A stretch of DNA of 64,000 bases, taken from NCBI RefSeq assembly GCF_003073045.1, contig NC_037593.1, forward strand, positions 2,099,525 through 2,163,524, read 5' to 3'. The position numbers and the translations under genes are program-made. Below are positions 26,701 to 40,089 of the stretch, one piece after another. The notes under the pieces are model-generated. The model was not told the DNA's origin, searched no databases, and saw only the letters and a list, made by a program, of their open reading frames with translations. Position 1 is the first letter of the stretch, and the number at the start of each line of letters is the position of its first letter. The DNA is from Pomacea canaliculata. Taxonomy: Eukaryota; Mollusca; Gastropoda; Architaenioglossa; Ampullariidae.

Positions 26701-29700
26701 CCATCAGCCATCAGCCATCGCATCAGCCATCAGCCATCAGCCATCAGCCATCAGCCATCAGCCATCAGCCATCAGCCATCAGCCATCAGCCATCAGCCAT
26801 CAGCCATCAGCCATCAGCCATCAGCATCAGCCAGCCATCAGCATCAGCCATCAGCCATCAGCCATCAGCCATCAGCCATCAGCCATCAGCCATCAGCCAT
26901 CAGCCATCAGCCATCAGCCAATCAGCCATCAGCCATCAGCCATCAGCCATCAGCCATCAGCCATCAGCCATCAGCCATCAGCCATCAGCCATCAGCCATC
27001 AGCCATCAAGCCATCACACAGCCATCAGCCATCAGCCATCAGCCATCAGCCATCAGCCATCAGCCATCAGCCATCAGCCATCAGCCATCAGCCATCAGCC
27101 ATCAGCCATCAGCCATCAGCCATCAGCCATCAGCCAATCAGCCATCAGCCATCAGCCATCAGCCATCAGCCATCAGCATCAGCCATCAGCCATCAGCCAT
27201 CAGCCATATCAGCCATCAGCCATCAGCCATCAGCCATCAGCCATCAGCCATCAGCCATCAGCACATACAGCCAATCAGCCATCAGCATCAGCCATCAGCC
27301 ATCAGCCATCAGCCATCACCATCAGCCATCAGCCATCAGCCATCAGCCATCAGCCATCAGCCATCAGCCATCAGCCCATCAGCCATCAGCCATCAGCCAT
27401 CAGCCATCAGCCATCAGCCATCAGCATCAGCCATCAGCCATCACCTCAGCCCCATCAGCCATCAGCCATCAGCCATCAGCCATCAGCCATCAGCCATCAG
27501 CCATCAGCATCAGCATCAGCCATCAGCCATCAGCCATCAGCATCAGCTCAGCCATCAGCCATCATCAGCCGATCAGCCATCAGCCATCAGCCATCAGCCA
27601 TCAGCCATCAGCATCAGCATCAGCCATCAGCCATCACCATCAGCCATCAGCCATCAGCCATCAGCCATCAGCCATCAGCCATCAGCCACTCAGCCATCAG
27701 CCAGCCATCAGCCATCAGCCATCAGCCATCAGCCATCAGCCATCAGCATCAGCCATCAGCCATCAGCCATCAGCCATCAGCCATCAGCCATCAGCCATCA
27801 GCCATCAGCCTCAGCCATCAGCCATCAGCCAGCCATCAGCATCAGCCATCAGCATCAGCCATCAGCCTATCATCAGCATCAGCCATCAGCCATCAGCCAT
27901 CAGCCATCAGCCATCAGCCATCAGCATCAGCCATCAGCCATCAGCCATCAGCCATCAGCCATCAGCATCAGCCATCAGCCATCAGCCATCAGCCATCAGC
28001 CATCAGCCATCAGCCATCAGCCATCAGCCAGCCATCAGCATCAGCCATCAGCCATCAGCCATCAGCCATCAGCCATCACCATCAGCAGCATCAGCCATCA
28101 GCCATCACCATCACCATCAGCCATCAGCCAATCAGCCATCAGCCATCAGCCATCAGCCATCAAGCCATCAGCCATCAGCCATCAGCCATCAGCCATCAGC
28201 CATCAGCCATCAGCCATCAAGCCATCAGCCATCAGCCATCAAGCCAGCCATCAGCCATCAGCCATCAGCCACCATCAGCCATCATAGCCATCAGCCATCA
28301 TCATCAGCATCACCATCAGCCATCAGCCATCAGCCAATCAGCCAATCAGCCATCAGCCATCAGCCATCAGCCATCAGCATCATCATTCAGCCATCAGCCA
28401 TCATCAGCCATCAGCCATCAGCCATCAGCCATCAGCATCAGCATCAGCCATCAGCCATCAGCCATCAGATCATCAGCCATCAGCCATCAGCCATCAGCCA
28501 TCAGCCATCAGCATTCATCAGCCATCAGCAGCCACAGCCATCAGCCATCAGCCATCAGCCATCAGCCCTCAGCGCATCAGCCATCACATCAAGCCATCAG
28601 CCATCAGCCATCAGCCATCAGCCATCAGCCAGCCATCAGCCATCAGCCATCAGCCATCAGCCATCAGCCATCAGCCATCAGCATCAGCATCACCAGCCAC
28701 CATCAGCCATCAGCATCAGCCATCAGCCATTCAGCCATCAGCCATCAGCCATCAGCATCAGCCATCAGCCATCATGCCATCAGCCATCAGCCAGCCATCA
28801 GCATCAGCCATCAGCCATCAGCCATCAGCGCATCAGCCATCAGCATCAGCCATCAGCCATCAGCCATCAGCATCAAGCCCAGCAAGCCATCAGCCATCAG
28901 CCATCAGCCATCAGCCATCAGCCATCAGCCAGCATCAGCCATCAGCCAATCAAGCCATCAGCCATCAGCCATCAGCCATCAGCCATCAGCCACAGCATCA
29001 GCCATCAGCCATCAGCCATCAGCCATCAGCCATCGCCATCAGCCATCAGCCATCAGCCATCAGCCATCAGCCATCAGCCATCAGCCATCAGCCAGCCATC
29101 AGCCATCAGCCATCAGCCATCAGCATCAGCATCAGCCATCAGCCATCAGCCATCAGCCATCAGCCATCAGCCATCAGCCATCAGCCATCAGCCATCAGCC
29201 ATCAGCCATCAGCCATCAAGCCATCAGCCATCAGCCATCAGCCATCAGCCATCAGCCATCAGCCATCAGCCATCACCATCAGCCCATCAGCCATCAGCAG
29301 TAGCATCAGCCATCAGCATCAGCCATCAGCCCATCAGCCATCAGCCATCATCAGCCATTCAGCCATCAGCCATCAGCCATCAGCCATCAGCCATCAGCAT
29401 CAGCCATCAGCCATCAGCATCAGCCATCAGCCTCAGCCATCACAGCCACAGCCATCACCATCAGCCATCAGCCATCAGCCATCAGCCATCAGCCATCAGC
29501 CATCAGCCATCAGCCATCAGCATCAGCATCATCAGCCATCAGCCATCAGCCATCAGCCATCAGCCATCAGCCATCAGCCATCAGCTATCAGCATCAGCCA
29601 TCACCATCAGCCATCCATCAGCGCATCAGCCATCAGCCATCATGCCATCAGCCCAGCCATCAGCCATCAGCCATCAGCCATCAGCCATCAGCCATCAGCC

Positions 29701-32700
29701 ATCAGCCATTCAGCCATCAGCCATCAGCCATCAGCCATCAGCCATTCAGCCATCAGCCATCAGCCATCAGCCATCAGCCATCAGCCATCAGCCACAGCCA
29801 TCAGCCATCAGCCATCAGCCATCAGCCATCACATTCAGCCATCAGCCATCAGCCATCAGCCATCAGCCCAGCATCAGCCATCAGCCATCAGCATCAGCCA
29901 TCACCATCAGCCATCAGCCATCATCAGCCATCAGCCATCAGCCATCAGCCATCAGCCATCAGCCATCAGCCATCACCATCAGCCATCAGCCATCAGCCAT
30001 CAGCCATCAGCCATCAGCCATCAGCCATCAGCCATCAGCCATCAGCCATCAGCCATCAGCCATCAGCCATCAGCATCATCCATCACCAGCCATCAGCCAT
30101 CATCATCAGCCATCAGCCATCAGCCATCAGCCATCACCATCAGCCATCAGCCATCAGCCATCAGCCATCAGCCATCAGCCATCAGCCATCAGCCATCAGC
30201 CATCAGCCATCAGCCATCACATCATCAGCCATCAGCCATCAGCCAGCCTATCAGCCATCAGCCATCAGCCATCAGCCATCGCATCAGCATCATCAGCCAT
30301 CAGCCATCATCAGCCATCATCAGCCAGCCATCAGCATCAGCCATCAGCCATCAGCGCATCAGCCATCAGCCATCAGCATCAGCCATCAGCCATCAGCCAT
30401 CAGCCATCAGCCATCATGCCATCAGCATCAGCCATCAGCCATCAGCCATCAGCATCAGCATCAGCCATCAGCCATTCAGCCATCAGCCATCAGCCATCAG
30501 CATCAGCCATCACCATCAGCCATCAGCCATCAGCCATCAGCCATCAGCCATCAGCCATCAGCCATCAGCATCACCATCAGCCATCAGCCATCAGCCATCA
30601 GCCATCATCAGCCACACCATCAGCCATCAGCCATCAGCCATCAGCCATCAGCCATCACCATCAGCCATCAGCCATCAGCCATCAGCCATCAGCTCAGCCA
30701 TCAGCCATCAGCCATCAGCCATCAGCCATCAGCCATCAGCGCCATCACCATCAGCATCAGCCATCAGCCATCAGCCATCAGCCATTTCAGCCATCATCAG
30801 CCATCAGCCATCAGCCATCAGCCATCAGCCATCAATCAGCCATCAGCCATCAGCCATCAGCCATCAGCCATCAGCCATCAGCCATCAGCCATCAGCCATC
30901 AGCCATCAGCATCAGCCATCAGCCATCAGCCATCAGCCATCAGCCATCAGCCATCAAGCCATCAGCCATCAGCCAGCCATCAGCCATCAGCCATCAGCCA
31001 TCAGCCATCAGCCATCAGCCATCAGCCATCAGCCATCAGCCATCAGCCATCAGCCATCAGCCATCAGCCATCAGCCATCAGCATCAGCCATCACCATCAA
31101 GCCATCACCATCAGCCATCAGCCATCAGCCATCACTCAGCCATCAGCCATCAGCCATCAGCCATCAGCCATCAGCCATCAGCCATCAGCCATCAGCCATC
31201 AGCATCAGCCATCAGCATCATCAGCCATCAGCCATCAGCCATCAGCCATCAGCCATCAGCCATCAGCCATCAGCCATCAGCCATCAGCCATCAGCCATCA
31301 GCCATCAGCCATCAGCCAGCCATCAGCCATCAAGCCATCAGCCATCAGCCATCAGCCATCAGCCATCAGCCATCAGCACATCACATCAGCCATCAGCCAG
31401 CATCAGCCATCAGCCATCAGCCATGCCATCAGCCATCACATCAGCATCATCAGCCATCAGCCATCAGCCATCAGCCATCACCATCAGCCATCAGCATCAG
31501 CCATCAATCAGCCATCAGCCATCAGCCATCAGCCATCAGCATCAGCCATCAGCCATCAGCCATCAGCCATCAGCCATCAGCCATCAGCCATCAGCCATCA
31601 GCCATCAGCCATCATGCCATCAGCCATCAGCCATCAGCCATCAGCCATCAGGCCATCAGCCATCAGCCATCAGCCATCAGCACCATCAGCCATCAGCCAT
31701 CAGCCATCCAGCCATCAGCCATCAGCCATCAGCCATCAGCCATCAGCCATCAGCCATCAGCCATCAGCCATCAGCCATCAGCCATCAGCCATCAGCCATC
31801 AGCATCAGCCATCAGCCATCAGCCATCACCATCAGCCATCAGCCATCAGCCATCACCATCAGCCATCACCATCAGCCATCAGCCATCAGCCATCAGCCAT
31901 CAGCCATCAGCCATCAGCCATCAGCCATCAGCCATCAGCCATCAGCCATCAGCCATCAGCCATCAGCCATCAGCCATCAGCCATCAGCCATCAGCATCAG
32001 CCATCAGCCATCAGCCATCAGCCATCAGCCATCAGCCATCAGCCATCAGCCCATCAGCCATCAGCCATCAGCCATCAGCCATCAGCCATCAGCCATCAGC
32101 CATCAGCCATCAGCCATCAGCCATCAGCCATCAGCCATCAGCCATCAGCCATTCAGCCATCAGCCATCAGCCATCAGCCATCAGCCATCAGCCATCAGCA
32201 TCATCAGCCATCAGCCATCAGCCATCAGCCATCACCATCAGCCATCAGCCATCAGCCATCAGCCATCAGCCATCAGCCATCAGCCATCAGCCATCAGCCA
32301 TCAGCCATCAGCCATCAGCCATCAGCCATCAGCCATCAGCCATCAGCCATCAGCCATCAGCCATCAGCCATCAGCCATCACCATCAGCCATCAGCCAATC
32401 AGCCATCAGCCATCAGCCATCAGCCATCAGCCATCAGCCATCAGCCATCAGCCATCAGCCATCAGCCATCAGCCATCAGCCATCAGCCATCAGCCATCAG
32501 CCATCAGCCATCAGCCATCAGCCATCAGCCATCAGCCATCAGCCATCAGCCATCAGCCATCAGCCATCAGCCATCAGCCATCAGCCATCAGCCATCAGCC
32601 ATCAGCCATCAGCCATCAGCCATCAGCCATCAGCCATCAGCCATCAGCCATCAGCCAACCATCAGCCATCAGCCATCAGCCATCAGCCATCAGCCATCAG

Positions 32701-34030
32701 CCATCAGCCATCAGCCATCAGCCATCAGCCATCAGCCATCAGCATCATCAGCCATCAGCCATCAGCATCATCAGCCATCAGCCATCAGCCATCAGCCATC
32801 AGCCATCAGCCATCAGCCATCAGCCATCAGCCATCACCATCAGCCATCAGCCATCAGCCATCAGCCATCAGCCATCAGCCATCAGCCATCAGCCATCAGT
32901 CCATCAGCCATCAGCCATCAGCCATCAGCCATCAGCCATCAGCCATCAGCCATCAGCCATCAGCCATCAGCCATCAGCCATCAGCCATCAGCCATCAGCC
33001 ATCAGCCATCAGATCAGCCATCAGCCATCAGCCATCAGCCATCAGCCATCAGCCATCAGCCATCAGCCATCAGCCATCAGCCATCAGCCATCAGCCATCA
33101 GCCATCAGCCATCAGCCATCAGCCATCAGCCATCAGCCATCAGCCATCACCATCAGCCATCAGCCATCAGCCATCAGCCATCAGCCATCAGCCATCAGCC
33201 ATCAGCCATCAGCATCAGCCATCAAGCCATCAGCCATCAGCCATCAGCCATCAGCCATCAGCCATCAGCCATCAGCCATCAGCCATCACCATCAGCCATC
33301 AGCCATCAGCCATCAGCCATCAGCCATCAGCCATCAGCCATCAGCCATCAGCCATCACCATCAGCCATCAGCTCAGCCAGCAGCCACAGCCATCAGCCAT
33401 CAGCCATCAGCCATCAGCCATCAGCCATCAGCCAATCAGCCATCAGCCATCAGCCATCAGCCATCAGCCATCAGCCATCAGCCATCAGCCATCAGCCATC
33501 AGCCATCAGCCATCAGCCATCAGCCATCAGCCATCAGCCAGCCATCAGCCACAGCCATCAGCCATCAGCCATCAGCAGCCATCAGCCATCACCATCAGCC
33601 ATCAGCCAGCCATCAGCCATCAGCCATCAGCCATCAGCCATCAGCCATCAGCCATCAGCCATCAGCCATCAGCCATCAGCCATCACCATCAGCCATCACC
33701 ATCAGCCATCAGCCATCAGCCATCAGCCATCAGCCATCAGCCATCACCCATCAGCCATCAGCCATCAGCCATCACCATCAGCCATCAGCATCAGCATCAG
33801 CCATCAGCCAGCCATCAGCCATCAGCCATCAGCCATCACCATCACCATCAGCCATCAGCCATCAGCCATCAGCCATCAGCCATCAAGCCATCAAGCCATC
33901 AGCCATCAGCCAGCCATCAGCCATCAGCCATCACAGCCAGCCATCAGCCATCAGCCAGCAGCATCAGCCATCAGCCATCAGCCATCAGCATCAGCATCAG
34001 CATCAGCCTCAGCCATCAGCATCAGCCATC
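23713..34030. repeat. CCATCAG heptanucleotide satellite array (~10.3 kb)
   Basis: About 1,470 copies of the 7-bp unit CCATCAG. Long perfect stretches (for example 25.6-26.2 kb and 32.4-33.0 kb) alternate with zones rich in single-base gains and losses (27-31.6 kb). Seven is not a multiple of three, so all three forward frames read the same cyclic heptapeptide SAISHQP and stay open across indels. The reverse strand is closed by TGA. Apparent proteins of more than 1,000 residues here are repeat artefacts. Confidence 0.98.
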
Positions 34031-37000
34031 AGCCATCAGCCAGCAGCCATCAAGCAGCCAGCACCAGCCATCACCATTGCAGCCATCAGCCAGCAGCATC
34101 AGACATCAGCCATCAGCCATCAGCCAGCAGCCCACAGGCATCACAGCAGCCATTTCAGCCAGCAGCATCAGCAGCCATCAGCCAGCAGCCAGCCAGCAGC
34201 CACAGCCATCAGCCAGTCAGCAGCAGCCATCAGCCATCAGCCATCACCATCAGCCAGCCAGCAGCAGCAGCCAGCAGCCAGCAGCCAGCGTCAGCCAGCA
34301 GCCATCAAGCATCACACAGCAGCAGCCCAGCAGCCAGCCCACAGCAGCCATCAGCCAGCAGCCATAGCGCAGCAGCAGCAGCAGCCATCACCACAGCATT
34401 CAGCCACAGCCAGCAGCCATTCAGCCAGCACCTCAGCCAGCATCAGCCACAGCCAGCAGCAGCAGCATAGCCAGCAGCAGCAGCCAGCAGCCAGCAGCCA
34501 GCAGCCATCAGCCAGCAGCCAGCAGCAGCCATCAGCCAGCAGCATCAGCCAGCAGCCATCAGCATCAGCAGCCAGCAGCATCAGCAGCCATCAGCCATCA
34601 GCCAGCAGCCATCAGCCAGCCACATCAGCCAGCAGCAGCATCAGCCAGCAGCCAGCAGCAGCATCAGCCAGCAGCCATCAGCCATCAGCCAGCAGCCATC
34701 AGCCAGCAGCCAGCACAGCAGCCAGCAAGCCATCAGCCAGCAGCAGCAGCCATCAGCCAGCAGCCAGCAGCCATCAGCCAGCAGCCAGCAGCCATCAGCC
34801 AGCAGCCATCAGCCAGCAGCCATCAGCCAGCAGCCATCAGCCAGCAGCAGCAGCCAGCCAGCCACAGCCAGCAGCCAGCAGCCCATCAGCCAGCAGCCAG
34901 CAGCCAGCAGCCATCAGCCAGCACAGCCAGCAGCCAGCCATCAGCCAGCAGCCAGCACCAGCCAAGCAGCAGCAGCCAGCAGCCAGCAGCAGCAGCCATC
35001 AGCCAGCAGCCCAGCAGCAGCCATCAGCAGCAGCCAGCACAGCCCATCAGCCAGCAGCAGCAGCCAGCAGCCAGCCAGCAGCCATCAGCCAGCAGCCAGC
35101 ACAGCAGCAGCAGCCATCAGCCAGCAGCCATGCAGCCATCAGCCAGCAGCCAGCAGCCATCAGCCAGCAGTCCAGCAGCAGCCAGCAGCCAGCCATCAGC
35201 CAGCAAGCAGCAGCCAGCAGCCAGCAGCAGCATCAGCCAGCAGCCATCAGCCAGCAGCATCAGCCAGCAGCCAGCAGCCAAGCAGCCCACAGCCAGCAGC
35301 CATCAGCCAGCAGCCATCAGCCCAGCAGCCATCAGCCAGCAGCCAGCAGCCACAGCCAGCAGCCATCAGCCAGCAGCCAGCAGCAGCAGCCAGCCAGACA
35401 TCAGCCAGCAGCCAGCAGCCAGCCATCAGCCAGATCAGCCATCAGCCAGCCCATCAGCAGCAGCCATCAGCCAGCAGCCATCAGCCATCAGCCAGCAGCC
35501 AGCAGCCAGCAGCAGCCAGCCAGCAGCCAGCAGCCAGCAGCCATCAGCCCAGCAGCCAGCAGCCAGCACCATCAGCCAGCCAGCAGCCAGCACATCAGCC
35601 ATCAGCCAGCAGCAGCAGCATCAGCCATCAGCCCATCAGCAGCATCAGCAGCCATCAGCCAGCCATCAGCCAAGCCAGCCAGCAGCCCAGCAGCCATCAG
35701 CCATCAGCCAGCAGCCATCAGCCATCAGCCAGCAGCCAGCAGCCATCAGCCCAGCAGCCAGCAGCCAGCAGCAGCAGCAGCAGCCAGCCATCAGCCAGCA
35801 GCCAGCAGCCAGCACCAGCACCATCAGCCATCAGCCATAGCAGCCAAGCAGCCATCAGCCAGCAGCCAGCAGCCATCAGCCAGCCATCAGCCATCAGGCA
35901 GCCACAGCCAGCAGCCATCAGCCAGCAGCCAGCAGCCAGCAGCCATCAGCCAGCAGCCATCAGCCAGCAGCCAGCAGCCAGCAGCCAGCAGCCAGCAGCA
36001 GCAGCCAGCAGCCATCAGCCAGCAGCCAGCAGCCAGCCATCAGCCAGCAGCCAGCAGCCAGCAGCCATCAGCCAGCAGCAGCCATCAGCCAGCAGCAGCC
36101 AGCAGCCATCAGCCATCAGCCAGCAGCCACAGCCAGCAGCCATCAGCCATCAGCCAGCAGCCAGCAGCCATCAGCCAGCAGCCAGCAGCCAGCAGCAGCC
36201 AGCAGCCAGCAGCCAGCAGCCAGCAGCCAGCAGCCATCAGCCATCAGCCAGCAGCCAGCAGCCAGCAGCCAGCAGCCAGCAGCCAGCAGCCAGCAGCCAG
36301 CAGCAGCAGCCAGCAGCCAGCAGCCATCAGCCAGCAGCCAGCAGCCAGCAGCCAGCCAGCCAGCAGCCAGCAGCAGTCAGCCAGCAGCCAGCAGCCAGCC
36401 AGCAGCCAGCAGCCAGCAGCCAGCAGCCAGCAGCCAGCAGCCAGCAGCAGCAGCAGCCAGCAGCCAGCAGCAGCAGCCAGCAGCCAGCAGCCAGCAGCCA
36501 GCAGCCAGCAGCCAGCAGCCAGCATCACCAGCCCAGCAGCATCAGCCAGCAGCCAGCAGCCAGCAGCCAGCAGCCAGCAGCACAGCCAGCAGCCAGCAGC
36601 CAGCAGCCAGCAGCCAGCAGCCAGCAGCCAGCAGCCAGCAGCCAGCAGCCAGCAGCCAGCAGCCAGCAGCCAGCAGCAGCAGCCAGCAGCCAGCAGCCAG
36701 CAGCCAGCCAGCAGCAGCAGCAGCAGCCAGCAGCCAGCAGCCAGCAGCCAGCAGCCAGCCAGCAGCCAGCAGCCAGCAGCCAGCAGCCATCAGCAGCAGC
36801 ATCAGCCAGCAGCCAGCAGCCATCAGCCAGCAGCCATCAGCCAGCAGCCATCAGCCAGCAGCCAGCAGCCAGCAGCCAGCAGCAGCCATCAGCCAGCAGC
36901 AGCCAGCAGCCGCAGCCAGCAGCCAGCAAGCAGCAGCCAGCAGCCAGCAGCCAGCAGCCATCAGCAGCAGCAGCATCAGCCAGCAGCCATCAGCCAGCAG

Positions 37001-37730
37001 CCAGCAGCCAGCAGCAGCAGCAGCCAGCATCAGCCAGCCAGCAGCCACAGCAGCCCAGCAGCCATAACAGCCAGCAGCCATCAGCCAGCAGCCAGCCAGC
37101 AGCCATCAGCAGCATCAGCCTCAGCAGCAGCCAGCAGCCAGCCAGCAGCCATCAGCCATCAGCCAGCAGCCAGCAGCCAGCAGCCATCAGCCAGCAGCCA
37201 GCAGCCAGCAGCAGCCAGCAGCCATCAGCCATCAGCCATCAGCCAGCAGCCAGCAGCCACAGCCAGCAGCAGCAGCCAGCAGCAGCAGCACCAGCAGCCA
37301 GCAGCCAGCAGCCATCAGCAGAGCATCAGCCAGCAGCAGCAGCAGCAGCCAGCAGCCAGCAGCCAGCAGCCAGCACCAGCCCATCAGCAGCAGCCACAGC
37401 CAGCAGCCATCAGCAGCCCAGCAGCCAGCAGCCAGCAGCAGCCAGCAGCCAGCAGCAGCAGCAGCCAGCAGCCAGCAGCCAGCAGCCAGCAGCCAGCAGC
37501 CAGCAGCCCAGCCAGCCAGCAGCCAGCAGCCAGCAGCCAGCAGCCAGCAGCCAGCAGCAGCCAGGCAGCCCAGCAGCCAGCAGCCAGCAGCCAGCAGCCA
37601 GCAGCCAGCAGCCAGCAGCAGCCAGCCAAGCCAGCAGCAGCCAGCAGCCAGCAGCCAGCAGCCAGCAGCCCAGCAGCCAGCAGCCAGCAGCAGCAGCAGC
37701 AGCCAGCAGCCAGCAGCCAGGCCAGGCCAG
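34031..37730. repeat. CCAGCAG heptanucleotide satellite array (~3.7 kb), variant of the preceding array
   Basis: The unit changes by a single T-to-G substitution from CCATCAG to CCAGCAG. The two forms are intermixed at about 33.9-36.2 kb, and CCAGCAG becomes nearly pure after about 36.2 kb. Forward frames read ASSQQPA-type repeats and reverse frames read LLAAGCW, so both strands are open. None of these is a supported gene. Confidence 0.97.
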
Positions 37731-37732
37731 CC

Positions 37733-39696
37733 AGTGGTGCTCTTTGCCCAGTGGTAAAGCTAGGCGACCACCCACCCTGCCTTCAGCCAGGGTGTGCTCT
37801 TGCCCAGTGGTAAAGCTAGGCCGACCCCCACCCTGCCTTCCAGCCAGGGTGGTGCTCTTGCCCAGTGGTAAAGCTAGGCCGACCCACCCACCCTGCCTTC
37901 CAGCCAGGGTGGTGCTCTTGCCCAGTGGTAAAGCTAGGCCGACCCACCCACCCTGCTTCAGCCAGGGTGGTGCTCTTGCCCAGTGGTAAAGCTAGGCCGA
38001 CCCACCCACCCTGCCTTCCAGCCAGGGTGTGCTCTTGCCCAGTGGTAAAGCTAGGCCGACCACCCACCCTGCCTTCCAGCCAGGGTGGTGCTCTTGCCAG
38101 TGGTAAAGCTAGCCGACCCACCCACCCTGCCTTCCAGCCCAGGGTGGTGCTCTTGCCCAGTGGTAAAGCTAGGCCGACCCACCCACCCTGCCTTCCAGCC
38201 AGGGTGGTGCTCTTGCCCAGTGGTAAAGCTAGGCCGACCCACCCACCCTGCCTTCCAGCCAGGGTGGTGCTCTTGCCCAGTGGTAAAGCTAGGCCGACCC
38301 ACCCACCCTGCCTTCCAGCCAGGGTGGTGCTCTTGCCCAGTGGTAAAGCTAGGCCGACCCACCCACCCTGCCTTCCAGCCAGGGTGGTGCTCTTGCCCAG
38401 TGGTAAAGCTAGGCCGACCACCCACCCTGCCTTCCAGCCAGGGTGGTGCTCTTGCCCAGTGGTAAAGCTAGGCCGACCCACCCACCCTGCCTTCCAGCCA
38501 GGGTGGTGCTCTTGCCCAGTGGTAAAGCTAGGCCGACCCACCCACCCTGCCTTCCAGCCAGGGTGGTGCTCTTGCCCAGTGGTAAAGCTAGGCCGACCCA
38601 CCCACCCTGCCTTCCAGCCAGGGTGGTGCTCTTGCCCAGTGGTAAAGCTAGGCCGACCCACCCACCCTGCCTTCCAGCCAGGGTGGTGCTCTTGCCCAGT
38701 GGTAAAGCTAGGCCGACCCACCCACCCTGCCTTCCAGCCAGGGTGGTGCTCTTGCCCAGTGGTAAAGCTAGGCCGACCCACCCCCACCCTGCCTTCCAGC
38801 CAGGGTGCTGCTCTTGCCTCAGTGGTAAAGCTAGGCCGACCCACCCACCCTGCCTTCCAGCCAGGGTGGTGCTCTTGCCCAGTGGTAAAGCTAGGCCGAC
38901 CCACCCACCCTGCCTTCCAGCCAGGGTGTGCTCTTGCCCAGTGGTAAAGCTAGGCCGACCCACCCACCCTGCCTTCCAGCCAGGGTGGTGCTCTTGCCCA
39001 GTGGTAAAGCTAGGCCGACCCACCCACCCTGCCTTCCAGCCAGGGTGGTGCTCTTGCCCAGTGGTAAAGCTAGGCCGACCCACCCACCCTGCCTTCCAGC
39101 CAGGGTGGTGCTCTTGCCCAGTGGTAAAGCTAGGCCGACCCACCCACCCTGCCTTCCAGCCAGGGTGGTGCTCTTGCCCAGTGGTAAAGCTAGGCCGACC
39201 CACCCACCCTGCCTTCCAGCCAGGGTGGTGCTCTTGCCCAGTGTAAAGCTAGGCCGACCCACCCACCTGCCTTCCAGCCAGGGTGTGCTCTTGCCCAGTG
39301 GTAAAGCTAGGCCGACCCACCCACCTGCTTCCAGCCAGGTGGTGCTCTTGCCCAGTGGTAAAGCTAGGCCGACCCACCCACCCTGCCTTCCAGCCAGGGT
39401 GGTGCTCTTGCCCAGTGGTAAAGCTAGGCCGACCCACCCACCCTGCCTTCCAGCCAGGGTGGTGCTCTTAGCCCAGTGGTAAAGCTAGGCCGACCCACCC
39501 ACCCTGCCTTCCAGCCAGGGTGGTGTGCTCTTGCCCAGTGGTAAAGCTAGCCGACCCACCACCCTGCCTGCCTTCCAGCCAGGGTGGTGCTCTTGCCCAG
39601 TGGTAAAGCTAGGCCGACCCACCCACCCTGCCTTCCAGCCAGGGTGGTGCTCTTGCCCAGTGGTAAAGCTAGGCCGACCCACCCACCCTGCCTTCC
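37733..39696. repeat. 60-bp minisatellite array (~33 copies)
   Basis: The period is exactly 60 bp, with many identical consecutive copies (for example 38161-38400 and 38461-38760) and a few single-base variants near both ends. Each unit contains GCTCTTGCCCAGTGGTAAAG and GGCCGACCCACCCACCCTGC. The period is a multiple of three and the unit lacks stops in several frames, so long artefactual open frames occur on both strands. Confidence 0.98.
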
Positions 39697-40089
39697 GGAC
39701 ATCAGCCTCTCGCCGCATGAACAGGGCTATGCCATTGGTGCGTATAAATCATAAATTTTTGATTCATTAATATTTCTTGGATATAATGAGAAATATTGTT
39801 CTACTGTTTGTTTGCCATCCTGTGGAATGAACCCAGTCGCTACCCCTCCCTCGTCACGTGTTAGTCCATGCGGTTCCTCAGATCGGTCACCGGCATCCTA
39901 CTATCTGCTAGCTCCACCTCGTCTACCCACACCGCCCCACCCACCCGCAGGCAAATTATGCTGTGATTCTGATAAAGTTGGTTGCGGCCCTTTGCTCCAC
40001 TGGGGGCGAATAGGAACAAGAAGAAGATTCCTGATAAAGATTTAGCGAACACATTGAAATGTCTTTTTAACTCGAGCATGTGTCTGACG

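Noticed and set aside
23691-37813. Open frames of 900 to 2,700 codons across the heptamer arrays
   Set aside because: They exist only because the 7-bp unit has no stops in that orientation. There is no unique sequence, no start context and no domain. Treated as satellite, with transcription left as an open question.
23713-39696. CRISPR-like repeat arrays
   Set aside because: The repeats are contiguous with no spacers, and the genome is clearly eukaryotic.
37733-39696. True tRNA genes in the 60-bp units
   Set aside because: Only an A-box-like segment is present. There is no cloverleaf, the unit is too short, and no proper B box is seen.
37816-39718. Open frames on both strands of the 60-bp array
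   Set aside because: The period is a multiple of three and the unit lacks stops in several frames; these are repeat artefacts.
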